The notes beneath the pieces were generated by a model. It made no database searches. It had not been told where the DNA came from and saw nothing but the letters and a program-made list of their open reading frames with translations. Below, piece by piece: positions 1 through 7,118 of a stretch of DNA of 64,000 nt. The position numbers and the translations under genes were made by a program. The stretch's first letter is position 1. Each line of letters begins with the position of its first letter. Origin of the DNA: Methylobacter marinus A45 (lineage in GTDB: Bacteria; Pseudomonadota; Gammaproteobacteria; Methylococcales; Methylomonadaceae); contig NZ_KB912877.1 of the NCBI RefSeq assembly GCF_000383855.1, forward strand, positions 1-64,000. Direction: 5' to 3'.

Positions 1-1
1 G

Positions 2-145
2 CTTTTAATCAATACAGCGAACGGCTCAGTAAAAATTCTTGATCAATGCAAAGGCCTGTTAGTTCCAATAAGTGTTAGCAACAGCGGAGAAGTAGAATTT
101 GAATGGAGGGAAAAAGGAGTGAAGGAAATAAGAGTTAGGGCGTAA
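2..145 (+). CDS. C-terminal end of an unidentified protein (cut by window edge)
   Basis: The frame is open from base 2 to a TAA at 143-145 and gives 47 residues of ordinary composition with several Val, Lys and Glu, ending in ..IRVRA. The start lies outside the window. It is AT-rich and sits just upstream of the first 140-bp repeat. By position it is probably another orphan immunity-type gene of the Rhs cassette, but no family can be recognised from this tail. Confidence 0.45.
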   Translation, partial: LLINTANGSVKILDQCKGLLVPISVSNSGEVEFEWREKGVKEIRVRA

Positions 146-150
146 CCTGC

Positions 151-186
151 AGAGAACGGGGTCAGAGAACGGGGTCAGGTCTTGCA
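151..186. repeat. Tandem AGAGAACGGGGTC motif ending in GTCTTGCA
   Basis: The 13-mer AGAGAACGGGGTC occurs twice in tandem (151-163 and 165-177) and is followed by AGGTCTTGCA. A related GGAAGAACGGGGTCAT occurs at 3301-3316 and 3394-3409, again followed by GTCTTGCA. This sequence resembles the flanks of REP-associated transposase (RAYT) elements as I remember them. No transposase is present here, so I read it as an end remnant. Confidence 0.4.
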
Positions 187-270
187 GTCCAACATTTTTT
201 GGTGTGAAGCTCGTGACTCAACATGCCCGAAAGCCAGTCATTTACCATGATTCCATTCATATGCCTTGAC

Positions 271-411
271 ATGGCTGTATGATGGATGACTTGCAAGGTG
301 GATTTGCTTTGGCAATCCACCAACAAATGAAGTCTTAAAGCCATGATGTTCCGCGATATTACCGAACCTGCCTGAAATGGCGGTTTGCTGCGCGAAACCG
401 CCCTACCTGGC
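271..411 (+). repeat. 140-bp two-hairpin repeat, copy 1
   Basis: This is the first of five related copies. The left hairpin is built on AGGTGGATT and AATCCACC (here 296-326). The right hairpin is GGCGGTTT-N8-AAACCGCC (379-402), followed by CTACCTGGCT. The right edge runs straight into the truncated Rhs reading frame. Copy 1 shares the large majority of positions with copies 2 and 3. Confidence 0.85.
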
Positions 412-1587
412 TTGGACAACACGGTCAGCGAGTTCAGCTACGACCCGCTCGGCTGCCTGACCCGCGCCCACAACAGCCACGCGCAGCTACGGTTCCAGTA
501 CAATCCCCTCGGCCAGGTCATCAGCGAAAGCCAGGCCGGCCGACTCACTACCCGCTACGCCTACGACAGCGACAACCGCCTGATCCGGGCCGAAACGCCC
601 GACGGCGTCAGCCAGTACCGCTACGACCCGCTGGGCCGACGTATCGCCAAGGTCACGCCCGAGGGCGAGACGCGCTTCGCCTATGACGGTGCGCGACTGT
701 TGCAGGAAACCCGGGCGGAGCGGTGCCGGACCTATCTGTTCGAGCCCGGCGGCTTCCGGCCCTTGGCCTGCATCGACCAGGCCGGCGGCGCGGCCTCACA
801 GGTCTATTACTACCACCTGGATCATCTGGGCACACCGCGCGAGCTGACCGATACGACTGGGAAAATCGTCTGGTCGGCCCGCTACCGGGCTTATGGTTCG
901 CTGGCCCTGGCCGATGTGGCCGACATCGATAATCCGCTGCGGTTTCAGGGGCAGTATTTTGATGCCGAGACGGGGCTGCATTACAATCTGCACCGGTATT
1001 ATGATCCCCAGGCGGGGCGATTCATCCATCAGGATCCGATAGGGCTGGCCGGCGGCCTCAATCCTTATCAATATGTGCCTAATCCTACTGGGTGGGTTGA
1101 TCCATTCGGATTAACATGTAAGGAAAATACATGGAACGAGTTCCAAAAGCATCACAAGAGACAATTCGGTAATTCAACCGAAGCAGCGGCGGCTTATAAA
1201 TCGCTTATTGATAAGCAATCTCCCTGGCCAATTGAATTCGAACCTCCAGAAGCAACATTAATTCCGGGTACTAAGATGAACATGGCAATGAGCCCCGGCC
1301 AAGCTTCTTCGCGACCAGGCGGATTTGCTACTTTTGATGATATCCAAAATGTGGATTATGTTAGGAATGAATTAGCCGTTAAAGAAGCTTGGAAGCCAAG
1401 CATTGATCGGGTTGTGACATATGAAGTCACACAACCTTTACCGGTTAGGATTGGACCGGTTGGTCCTCAGATTGATCAAGGGATGGGCAAGTATCTACCA
1501 GGTGGTGGTTCGCAAGTTGAGATGATGGTAAATCCTGTCGATCGCATGAACTATCTCAAAGTGATTGATGAGCAACCAATAGAATAA
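385..1587 (+). CDS. 5'-truncated Rhs-family protein with C-terminal toxin tip
   Basis: The 400-residue product contains YD-repeats (YDPLG, YNPLG, YDSDN) over residues 15-130. It then has the conserved Rhs core end with YYHLDHLGTPRELTD and GLHYNLHRYYDPQAGRFIHQ. The core terminates at the boundary motif DPFGLTC (about residues 239-245). After that the DNA turns markedly AT-rich and a ~155-residue variable tip begins. Core-to-tip base change is typical of exchangeable Rhs toxins. Full Rhs proteins exceed 1000 residues, so most of the shell is missing. The apparent TTG start at 385 lies inside repeat copy 1, so the gene is broken at its 5' end and is probably silent. The tip is not a family I can name with confidence. 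Confidence 0.85.
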   Translation: MLRETALPGLDNTVSEFSYDPLGCLTRAHNSHAQLRFQYNPLGQVISESQAGRLTTRYAYDSDNRLIRAETPDGVSQYRYDPLGRRIAKVTPEGETRFAYDGARLLQETRAERCRTYLFEPGGFRPLACIDQAGGAASQVYYYHLDHLGTPRELTDTTGKIVWSARYRAYGSLALADVADIDNPLRFQGQYFDAETGLHYNLHRYYDPQAGRFIHQDPIGLAGGLNPYQYVPNPTGWVDPFGLTCKENTWNEFQKHHKRQFGNSTEAAAAYKSLIDKQSPWPIEFEPPEATLIPGTKMNMAMSPGQASSRPGGFATFDDIQNVDYVRNELAVKEAWKPSIDRVVTYEVTQPLPVRIGPVGPQIDQGMGKYLPGGGSQVEMMVNPVDRMNYLKVIDEQPIE

Positions 1588-1604
1588 AATAGAGTATTTT
1601 AATT

Positions 1605-1976
1605 ATGCCAACAATTGAAAATTTTGATGTCAATAAGACGGAAGGAATGCTCCACTGGAATTTTTTGAGCCGGCAAGTTTCCGTTGCTGTTAAAAATATT
1701 GATCAAGCATTAGCTGATGATGTGCATAAAGTGATTGTCGTGTTATCTGATGCTGATAAGTTGCCAAAATCTCTATCGGTGTTTTCAGGTGATGGTGAAG
1801 AACTCTTTAGAATAACATCGTCGTCTGAACTTCATTTTTACTACTTATCTGAACATCCAGAGTTGGGCGTTTCTGTTGTTTGCGTTTTTCCAGATCCTGT
1901 CGACGGATGGAGAGACTGGCATTTTGGTATCGATTTTCAAAAGAAGGAACTCTTCAGGCACTGCCCTGCCTATTGA
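1605..1976 (+). CDS. Probable immunity protein for the Rhs tip
   Basis: The gene encodes 123 residues, starts 18 bp after the Rhs stop on the same strand, and is AT-rich like the tip. In Rhs loci the cognate immunity gene sits exactly here. The protein is small, soluble, acidic and has no signal peptide. It contains several aromatic residues near the end (DGWRDWHFGIDF). The family is not recognised, and the role rests on position. Repeat copy 2 begins 9 bp after its stop codon. Confidence 0.65.
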   Translation: MPTIENFDVNKTEGMLHWNFLSRQVSVAVKNIDQALADDVHKVIVVLSDADKLPKSLSVFSGDGEELFRITSSSELHFYYLSEHPELGVSVVCVFPDPVDGWRDWHFGIDFQKKELFRHCPAY

Positions 1977-1985
1977 ACCAACATA

Positions 1986-2127
1986 ATGGCCGTATGATGG
2001 ATGACTTGCAAGGTGGATTTGCCTTGGCAATCCACCAACAAACGGCGTCTTAAAACCGTCATGTTCCGCAATGTTACCGGACCTGTTTGAAATGGCGGTT
2101 TGCTGCGCGAAACCGCCCTACCTGGCT
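1986..2127 (+). repeat. 140-bp two-hairpin repeat, copy 2
   Basis: The copy starts ATGGCCGTATGATGG and ends CTACCTGGCT, with both hairpins intact. The frame that leaves its right edge stays open for 26 codons and stops with TAG at 2206-2208. It lacks a start codon and is too short to identify, but the arrangement matches copies 1 and 3. Confidence 0.9.
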
Positions 2128-2214
2128 GCCATAATTGCTAGCCAAACTGCTATGTCTTTTCCTATTTTCGAGAAGATGGAATGTCTGTCGATAACAATAT
2201 CTCGTTAGAGTGAA

Positions 2215-2709
2215 TTACCCAACATAGCCAGACTGTAGTAAGTGTTGTTCGGCTTCATGACCCAGGTAGCTGCGTATTGAGCTAAAAAAAGCGGGCCAGT
2301 GTTGTTTACCATCTTTACGAAGCTGGGCTTGCGCTAGTTGTTGTCTTGCCATACCGATATCTATACCAGTTTGAAGCCGAAGTCTCATCTGAGTATTCAA
2401 ATGATCGAGAGCTGCTTTGCGTAGACGAGTGAGTCGAGTGGCATTTAACCGCAATTCGGTAATGGTGTTTTGCGCCTGTTCGGATGCGATGCCTGCTCGG
2501 GCGCAACTATTGGCATTGACAGTTAATTCGCCCGATGAACGGTTACAGCTAAACAATGCGGGAAATGCCGGGAGTTGTAACGGATTGAGGACAGGTTTTC
2601 CCGGCATGGGGTGAGCCTGAAGTCCTTCTTCGCATACCAACATCAGCTTTAGATAATGCAGTTGTTCCAAGGCCATTAGGTGAAAGCCTTTCTGTTGGTT
2701 GGGAACCAT
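2215..2709 (-). CDS. Uncertain ORF antisense to a toxin fragment
   Basis: An open frame of 164 codons on the minus strand. The last ~120 residues have a plausible helical composition (for example GIASEQAQNTITELRLNA). The first ~37 codons lie antisense to the convincing toxin fragment at 2589-2813. No family is recognised and no good ribosome site is seen. It may be a remnant of an unrelated gene whose 5' part was replaced, or a chance frame. Confidence 0.25.
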   Translation of the reverse strand: MVPNQQKGFHLMALEQLHYLKLMLVCEEGLQAHPMPGKPVLNPLQLPAFPALFSCNRSSGELTVNANSCARAGIASEQAQNTITELRLNATRLTRLRKAALDHLNTQMRLRLQTGIDIGMARQQLAQAQLRKDGKQHWPAFFSSIRSYLGHEAEQHLLQSGYVG

Positions 2710-2813
2710 TCACTGAGTTTTATCCTGCTGCTGGTTCTGGTGGAATCCGTCAATTTATGGGTACAACTAAGACTTGGAGTGATGATTGGGTCATACCGCT
2801 TAAACAGGAGTAA
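2589..2813 (+). pseudogene. C-terminal fragment of a displaced polymorphic toxin
   Basis: The frame is open for 74 codons to a TAA at 2811-2813, with an in-frame TGA just upstream and no start codon. The peptide contains VPRPLGESLSVGWEPFTEFY, then PAAGSGGIRQFMGTTKTW, and ends in DDWVIPLKQE. This looks like the conserved end of a polymorphic toxin tip. Its stop codon overlaps the start of the next gene as TAATG, which is the coupled toxin-immunity spacing. I infer an orphan toxin tail left after Rhs tip replacement. Confidence 0.6.
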
Positions 2814-3274
2814 TGGAGATTCGGGTTGTGAATGATTTGCAAATATTGATGAAAAAAATAATTGATTTACGGGACAATCGGCTTAATGTTGATGCATTTC
2901 AATCTTGGGTTACTGCTTCACGTGAATTGCTTTCAAAGAAAATTCCTCAAGGTGTTTTATTAAAACTGAAGCACGGGGATATGGGAAAAATAATGTCTGC
3001 CTCAATTGGTATTCTTCCTAGTTGCACTAAGTGCGATCAGATATTTGGTAAAGGGGAGTTTACAAGCCGTGCTGAACATGCTGCTTGCTCAATTGCTGTA
3101 GAGAAGGCTCTCCAAAATGGCATTCTTGTGAGAGTGAATAAGCCAGCTTGGTATAAGCCAAAGCCTGGGCAACTTGGGCCAGATGCGTATTATCAGTGTT
3201 CTTCTTGTGGTTCTATATGGAATTTGGTTGAGCCAGAAAGGCACTGTAATGGATTGTGGGATCGGATTGCTTAA
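2813..3274 (+). CDS. Orphan immunity-type protein with Zn-ribbon-like cysteines
   Basis: The 153-residue product starts on an ATG that overlaps the toxin-fragment stop (TAATG), implying translational coupling. The N-terminal half is helical and hydrophilic. The C-terminal half carries CTKC, a single Cys in AACS, then YYQCSSCGSIW and a late Cys in RHCNGLWDR, consistent with a metal-binding ribbon. The downstream gene at 4260-4613 has the same YY-x-C-xx-CG signature. Role inferred from its position behind a toxin tail: protection against that toxin. Confidence 0.6.
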   Translation: MEIRVVNDLQILMKKIIDLRDNRLNVDAFQSWVTASRELLSKKIPQGVLLKLKHGDMGKIMSASIGILPSCTKCDQIFGKGEFTSRAEHAACSIAVEKALQNGILVRVNKPAWYKPKPGQLGPDAYYQCSSCGSIWNLVEPERHCNGLWDRIA

Positions 3275-3286
3275 CCCAAAATGAGC

Positions 3287-3419
3287 AGAGCCATAGGATG
3301 GGAAGAACGGGGTCATGGGAAGAGCCATAGGATGCGCTGAGGCACGAAGCGCATCATTCGAGTAACCATCAGACAGATCAATGACTGACTACGGGAAGAA
3401 CGGGGTCATCAGGTCTTGC
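3287..3419. repeat. Mixed short-repeat block (RAYT-end-like)
   Basis: AGAGCCATAGGATG occurs at 3287-3300 and again at 3321-3334. GGAAGAACGGGGTCAT occurs at 3301-3316 and 3394-3409. An imperfect palindrome around GCGCTGAGGCACGAAGCGC (3335-3353) resembles the repeats at 15711-15829 and 57625-57751. The block ends in GTCTTGC, where repeat copy 3 begins. It appears to be stacked remnants of small non-autonomous elements. Confidence 0.4.
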
Positions 3420-3561
3420 ATGGCCGTATGATGGATGACTTGTAAGGTGGATTTGCCTTGGCAACCCACCAACAAACGGCGTCTTAAAGCCATGATGTTC
3501 CGCGATATTACCGGACCTGCCTGAAATGGCGGTTTGCTGCGCGAAACCGCCCTACCTGGCT
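3420..3561 (+). repeat. 140-bp two-hairpin repeat, copy 3
   Basis: The copy has both hairpins. The right one is a perfect GGCGGTTT/AAACCGCC. Its right edge (GGCT) is immediately followed by the open frame of a headless gene fragment. It differs from copy 1 at only scattered positions. Confidence 0.9.
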
Positions 3562-3562
3562 A

Positions 3563-3724
3563 AAAGCTATCGAGAGCGGTTCTTCTGAAAGCGATGTTCA
3601 TAAGCTTGCAAATAAACTATTAAATTGTGCGAGAGGGTATATGGAAACGTCTAGTAACTATCAACAAGATTTCCTTAATGAAATTGGGAAAACAGAAAAG
3701 ATAGTGAAACAATTGTTGACATAA
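3563..3724 (+). pseudogene. Headless 53-codon gene fragment joined to repeat copy 3
   Basis: The frame emerges directly from the repeat edge and runs for 53 codons to a TAA at 3722-3724 with no start codon. The peptide begins KAIESGSSESDVHKLANKLL, continues with a Tyr/Gln-rich helix and ends in IVKQLLT. It is AT-rich, like the neighbouring immunity genes. I infer the C-terminal end of an immunity-type protein whose 5' part was lost at the repeat boundary. Confidence 0.5.
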
Positions 3725-3767
3725 CTTATGCAGATAGCCACGGAACGGCAATAGCTGCAATAGGTTC

Positions 3768-3842
3768 AGGCCTTACAATTTTACATTCATCTGATATTTT
3801 TCAGCATATCCGGCTATCCATGTCATGAAAAATGTAAGGCCT
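3768..3842. repeat. Imperfect terminal inverted repeats around a 75-bp remnant
   Basis: AGGCCTTACAATTTTACATTCAT on the left (3768-3790, read in part) mirrors ATGAAAAATGTAAGGCCT on the right (3825-3842), giving an imperfect ~18-bp inverted repeat. It is followed by GACCCTGCTCCC. This looks like a collapsed REP/RAYT-type palindromic unit with no coding capacity. Confidence 0.45.
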
Positions 3843-3877
3843 GACCCTGCTCCCAGTATTTTATCGGATAAATAAAA

Positions 3878-4130
3878 ATGCACTTAAGAAATGACTATCC
3901 GTATAACGAGGCTCTAGACGATTTGGTAGCGTTCTTTAAACTTCGAATCAAAAATGATTTTAGAAAAAAAGAACTGCTGGGCTATTTAGAGAAATGCAGG
4001 AGAGAAAAAACGGTAACGTTCAGGTATATATGAAAAATTCATTGTATATACCAATGAAAGTAAGGATTACAAAAAACTTACGGTCAAAGATAAAGAAATG
4101 ATTGACGATCTATTTCATTTTTGGGGATAA
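3878..4130 (+). pseudogene. Frameshifted small immunity-like gene
   Basis: An ATG at 3878 opens 51 codons (MHLRNDYPYNEALDDLVAFF, then a Lys/Arg-rich helix) to a TGA at 4031-4033. The sequence then continues in another frame as KFIVYTNESKDYKKLTVKDK and MIDDLFHFWG to a TAA at 4128-4130. Joining the frames gives a coherent ~83-residue protein, so a one-base indel near 4025-4035 broke the gene. The position between repeats 3 and 4 suggests another orphan immunity gene. No family recognised. Confidence 0.55.
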
Positions 4131-4155
4131 AAATTAAAAACAAGGGCAATTTGAT

Positions 4156-4291
4156 ATGGCCATATGATGGCTGACTTCTAAGATGGATTTACCTTGACAA
4201 ACCACCAACAAACGGGGCCTTAAAACTATAATGTTCCGAGATATTAATGGTCTGTCTGAATGGCGGTTCGCCACGCGAAATCAAACCAGGT
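4156..4291 (+). repeat. 140-bp two-hairpin repeat, copy 4 (diverged)
   Basis: This is the most decayed copy. The start ATGGCCATATGATGGCTGAC and the central block are recognisable. The right hairpin is damaged (GGCGGTTCGCCACGCGAAATCAAACC). It supplies the apparent start codon of the next ORF. Confidence 0.75.
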
Positions 4292-4613
4292 AGGTTGGTT
4301 GGTTTTAAAATCAGAAAGTGACGCCGATTGGTGTCGATGGATTGATAGAGTTGGGGAAAATTATAAGAATTACGCCGGAAGAGCAAATATGACTTATAAC
4401 CGGAAATACATTGAATTAGAACCTAACCAAAAACAAGGCTACCCCATAGGCAAGAACATTTATTACGAATGCTTAATTTGTGGTGCAATCGTGGAGTCTA
4501 GACCAGAACATTTTGCAGAATGCAAATGCCAAAATATTACTGTTGATACTGCTGCTGGAAGACTTTCAGTAACTGATCCTACAAAATTTAGAGTTTTTAA
4601 AGATAGGCCATGA
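4260..4613 (+). CDS. Orphan Zn-ribbon immunity-type protein, 5' end replaced by repeat
   Basis: The ORF has 117 codons, but the first ~11 are read from repeat copy 4. The native sequence begins near VGWLVLKSESDADWCRWIDR. The C-terminal half contains YYECLICGAIVESRPEHFAE followed by CKC, a likely metal-binding ribbon. It shares the YY-x-C-xx-CG pattern with the protein at 2813-3274. Truncation at the repeat edge suggests that the true N-terminus is lost. A function in toxin neutralisation is inferred from context only. Confidence 0.55.
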   Translation: MAVRHAKSNQVGWLVLKSESDADWCRWIDRVGENYKNYAGRANMTYNRKYIELEPNQKQGYPIGKNIYYECLICGAIVESRPEHFAECKCQNITVDTAAGRLSVTDPTKFRVFKDRP

Positions 4614-4638
4614 TTTAAAACTGTTGCTCAAGGCAAAA

Positions 4639-4881
4639 ATGAATATTGTAAGTCAAGAACCTTGGAATTATACGTTATATGAAATAGATGGTAGCTTGGT
4701 TTTATCTGTTTTATGTGGCAGTGTCGGGCTGTTTCAATTAAATATTCCATTAACAGAAAGTGAGTCAGATAATGTAAAAAATGACACAGATGCTTTGAAG
4801 TCTATGGTTAATAAAATTAGAAATAAGCCGAATTTTTATAGTGGTAGATCAATAAAAATTGAGAAGAACCATAACCCGTAA
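4639..4881 (+). CDS. Small hypothetical (immunity-type) protein
   Basis: The product has 80 residues from the ATG at 4639, which is preceded by an AAGG ribosome site 5-8 bp upstream. An upstream in-frame TTG at 4624 is less likely. The protein starts MNIVSQEPWNYTLYEIDGSL, has a hydrophobic beta-strand-like middle and an acidic/Lys-rich end. It lies 25 bp behind the truncated Zn-ribbon gene, and repeat copy 5 begins 9 bp after its stop. I assign it tentatively as an orphan immunity gene. Confidence 0.5.
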   Translation: MNIVSQEPWNYTLYEIDGSLVLSVLCGSVGLFQLNIPLTESESDNVKNDTDALKSMVNKIRNKPNFYSGRSIKIEKNHNP

Positions 4882-4890
4882 GGCGTATTA

Positions 4891-5031
4891 ATGGCCGTAT
4901 GGCGGATGTTTCGTATGGTGGATTTGCCTTGGCAATCCACCAACAAGCGGAGCCTTAAAGCCGTAATGTTCTGCTATGCAGCCGGCCTGCTTGAAATGGC
5001 GGTTTGCTGCGTAAAACCGCCCTACCTGGCT
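4891..5031 (+). repeat. 140-bp two-hairpin repeat, copy 5
   Basis: This copy ends the cassette region. Both hairpins are present, with a TAAAACCGCC variant in the right one. Its last bases (GGCT) overlap the stop codon of the convergent DUF4276 gene (TAG read from 5032-5030), so the repeat edge sits exactly at that gene's 3' end. Confidence 0.9.
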
Positions 5032-5677
5032 ATAATGCGGCGATTTGCTCAAGCCAACGATTGAAATGAGGGCATTTAGCACGAATGATATCCAGGCCGA
5101 TATCTTCGGCGACAATTGGGCCATGAGCGGTTTTTTTATATCTGGGTACGTGTTGCACAATGCGTTTGGAGGGTGCTGTCTGCTCTCCTTCATTGATTTC
5201 CTCAGGACTACTAAAACTGTCAGCAATTTGCCTTAGTTGACCTACGGGCACATCATCCAACCATTCAGCCATTTTTTCAGGCTGGCAAAATAAAATGGCT
5301 TCGAACTCGTGTAACATTAAAAAAGGCACAAAGTTATGACGGCCGATATCTGTTGCCATTCTTTCTTGCAAGTAATTTACTTTGTCATAACAGTCTCGCA
5401 GACCTGAATAGGACTCATCTTGTCGGCCGGGAGCGTCTTTTGGAAATTTATAAAAATCAATCAATGTCGTTATCCAGCAATGGCTGTCATCTTTACACAG
5501 CTTGTCAATCTGGTGACGTATTTTCGCGTAACTGACTATGCCGCCTTTATGGCCTGGGCTTGTTTGCGCCAGTATGGCTGTTAAATAAATGCCCTGACCA
5601 GCAAAGTAAGGGTCCAATACATCACGGACAAAGGTTTCTTCAGTTTGTCCTTCAACGAAAACCTTGATTCGTGTCAT
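5030..5677 (-). CDS. DUF4276 family protein, TOPRIM-like
   Basis: The product has 215 residues from the ATG at 5677, which overlaps the upstream ATPase stop codon as ATGA. The N-terminus KVFVEGQTEETFVRDVL carries the Glu of a TOPRIM-like fold. The next core strand contains TTLIDFYKFPKDAPG with the conserved Asp, and LHEFEAILF follows. DUF4276 proteins are commonly paired with OLD-like AAA ATPases. By analogy with other ATPase/TOPRIM pairs the product is probably the nuclease or effector half of a two-protein defence module. The activity itself is inference. The 3' end coincides with repeat copy 5, so the original C-terminus may be altered. Confidence 0.8.
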   Translation of the reverse strand: MTRIKVFVEGQTEETFVRDVLDPYFAGQGIYLTAILAQTSPGHKGGIVSYAKIRHQIDKLCKDDSHCWITTLIDFYKFPKDAPGRQDESYSGLRDCYDKVNYLQERMATDIGRHNFVPFLMLHEFEAILFCQPEKMAEWLDDVPVGQLRQIADSFSSPEEINEGEQTAPSKRIVQHVPRYKKTAHGPIVAEDIGLDIIRAKCPHFNRWLEQIAAL

Positions 5678-6765
5678 CGCTGCGGTCTCCCTCCGAGAAT
5701 GTTTTTCTTCCATAGCTCGCCGAGGCTATAGTCTTCCAGCCATTCACCAAGCTCATCGTTATTTAATCTTTTAAAGGTGGATGCGCCTTGATGTTTGTCC
5801 ACGACGATAAGGTCTTCCGCATCAAACTGATTGACCAGCTCCACGGATTGGGTGGAGATAATTAACTGATGCTCGCTGCTGGCGCTTTTGATTAAATCCG
5901 CCAATACATTGATAGCATAGGGATGCAGGCCCAGCTCAGGTTCATCCACAATAATGGCGCTGGGCATATAGTTCTCCGGTTGCAGCATTACGGTCGCCAA
6001 CAAAATAAAGCGCAAGGTGCCGTCCGACAGCTCGCTGGCTTTAAAAGGGATATCCTGTTCTTTTTCTGTCCACTCCAACTGGATAAAATCCGGGTTATCC
6101 GGCGTCGGGCGCAGATAAAAATCCCCAAAAAACGGCGCAACCAGTTGAATGGTTTTCACAATCCGTTTGTAATGACTGGCATGGTGCTTTTGCAGACGGA
6201 ACAGAAACGCAGCCAGATTCGCGCCATTCTCTCTCAGAAAGTCGTTATCGTTGATGCGATGGGTTTGCTTTACTTTTGCACTGTCGCTGGTGTCATGGAA
6301 GTGGTACACCCGCCAGCGACGCATAATAGGTAAGGTATATTGTTTAATGCCTGTTTTATGTTGATCTGCTTGCGATTCAAAATGGCCTGAAGATACACCT
6401 TTATCACCGCTCATGTTCCACCATAAGGCTTCGCGCTGAAACATCATGCGGTTGTCATTGGTCGGCTCCAGCGTAAATTTATAGCCGTTATTGCCGAAAT
6501 ACAGTTCAGCGCTCAAAGCTTCGGTTTTCTTGCGGCCGAAATGCAATAGGGTATCGGGCCCGCCGGATTTTCCCACCAGCGATTGTAAACGCTGATCCAG
6601 AAGCACCGCTATCAACCGGAAAAAGCCGATGAAGTTGGACTTGCCGGCGCCGTTGGCGCCGATCAGCACATTGAGGCAGCCCATTTCCAGCTCGCACTTC
6701 GCTATGGATTTGTACCCTTCAATGACAATCTTGCTTAATTGATCACTAGTATTTACTGGTTTCAT
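5674..6765 (-). CDS. OLD-like AAA ATPase (AAA_21), partner of DUF4276
   Basis: The 363-residue product has Walker A GANGAGKSN at residues 36-44, a central variable insert, the signature-like ELSDGTLRFILLA, Walker B AIIVDEPELGLHP and a switch strand with IISTQS. This is the layout of SMC/OLD-type ABC ATPases without a long coiled coil. It overlaps the DUF4276 gene by 4 bp, so the two are co-translated. The pair sits downstream of hsdS, as ATPase genes of the Rlo (restriction-linked ORF) type do in other type I loci. Likely role: ATP-dependent sensor that controls the TOPRIM-like partner during phage attack. Confidence 0.82.
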   Translation of the reverse strand: MKPVNTSDQLSKIVIEGYKSIAKCELEMGCLNVLIGANGAGKSNFIGFFRLIAVLLDQRLQSLVGKSGGPDTLLHFGRKKTEALSAELYFGNNGYKFTLEPTNDNRMMFQREALWWNMSGDKGVSSGHFESQADQHKTGIKQYTLPIMRRWRVYHFHDTSDSAKVKQTHRINDNDFLRENGANLAAFLFRLQKHHASHYKRIVKTIQLVAPFFGDFYLRPTPDNPDFIQLEWTEKEQDIPFKASELSDGTLRFILLATVMLQPENYMPSAIIVDEPELGLHPYAINVLADLIKSASSEHQLIISTQSVELVNQFDAEDLIVVDKHQGASTFKRLNNDELGEWLEDYSLGELWKKNILGGRPQR

Positions 6766-6832
6766 GCTGTTGCCTTTTCCGGTTTGGGCTGCTTAGGAGT
6801 TGGACTCAAATTAGTTCCCGAAAGCTTGCTCA

Positions 6833-7092
6833 TCGTTCCTGCGCTCTGCTTGGAATGCATCTTGAACCGCTGAGCGCCCTGGGATGGATCCCCACGCAGA
6901 GCATCACTGCCATTAAGTTAAGAATAGCACCGTCGTTCCGGCAGAGCCTGCCCCAGTCAGGGATTGCCGGGGGATTGCCGGAACCCAGAAGCCATGGATG
7001 GCAAACCAAAAGCACATCCCTGTGCACTGGATACCGGCAATCCATGCCGGTATGACGTCTTAACTTAATGACAGTGACGCAGAGCATGGGAA
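6833..7092. repeat. REP-like repeat interrupted by a MITE
   Basis: The outer sequence runs from CGTTCCTGCGCTCTGC (6833 on) to CCCCACGCAGAGCAT (6891-6904) and resumes as GGGAACC after 7087. It is a diverged copy of the repeat at 11359-11454. Removing the 172-bp insert plus one target copy restores the expected CCCACGCAGAGCATGGGAAC. It lies in the gap between hsdS and the ATPase gene. Confidence 0.65.
6905..7076. mobile_element. 172-bp MITE with 19-bp inverted ends and 11-bp target duplication
   Basis: Left end CACTGCCATTAAGTTAAGA (6905-6923) and right end TCTTAACTTAATGACAGTG (7058-7076) are inverted repeats with one mismatch. ACGCAGAGCAT flanks the unit on both sides (6894-6904 and 7077-7087). 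The inside contains short palindromic runs of CCGG-rich sequence and no gene. Target length and ends fit a non-autonomous IS4-like derivative, but that family assignment is inference. Confidence 0.75.
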
Positions 7093-7118
7093 CCCTATGA
7101 ATGAGCTGATAAACGTTG

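Noticed and set aside
2417-2614. A 65-codon plus-strand frame just upstream of the toxin tail
   Set aside because: Its sequence does not resemble toxin tips and it is in another frame from the tail. Only its last few residues (LRTGFPGMG) could belong to the toxin after a frameshift.
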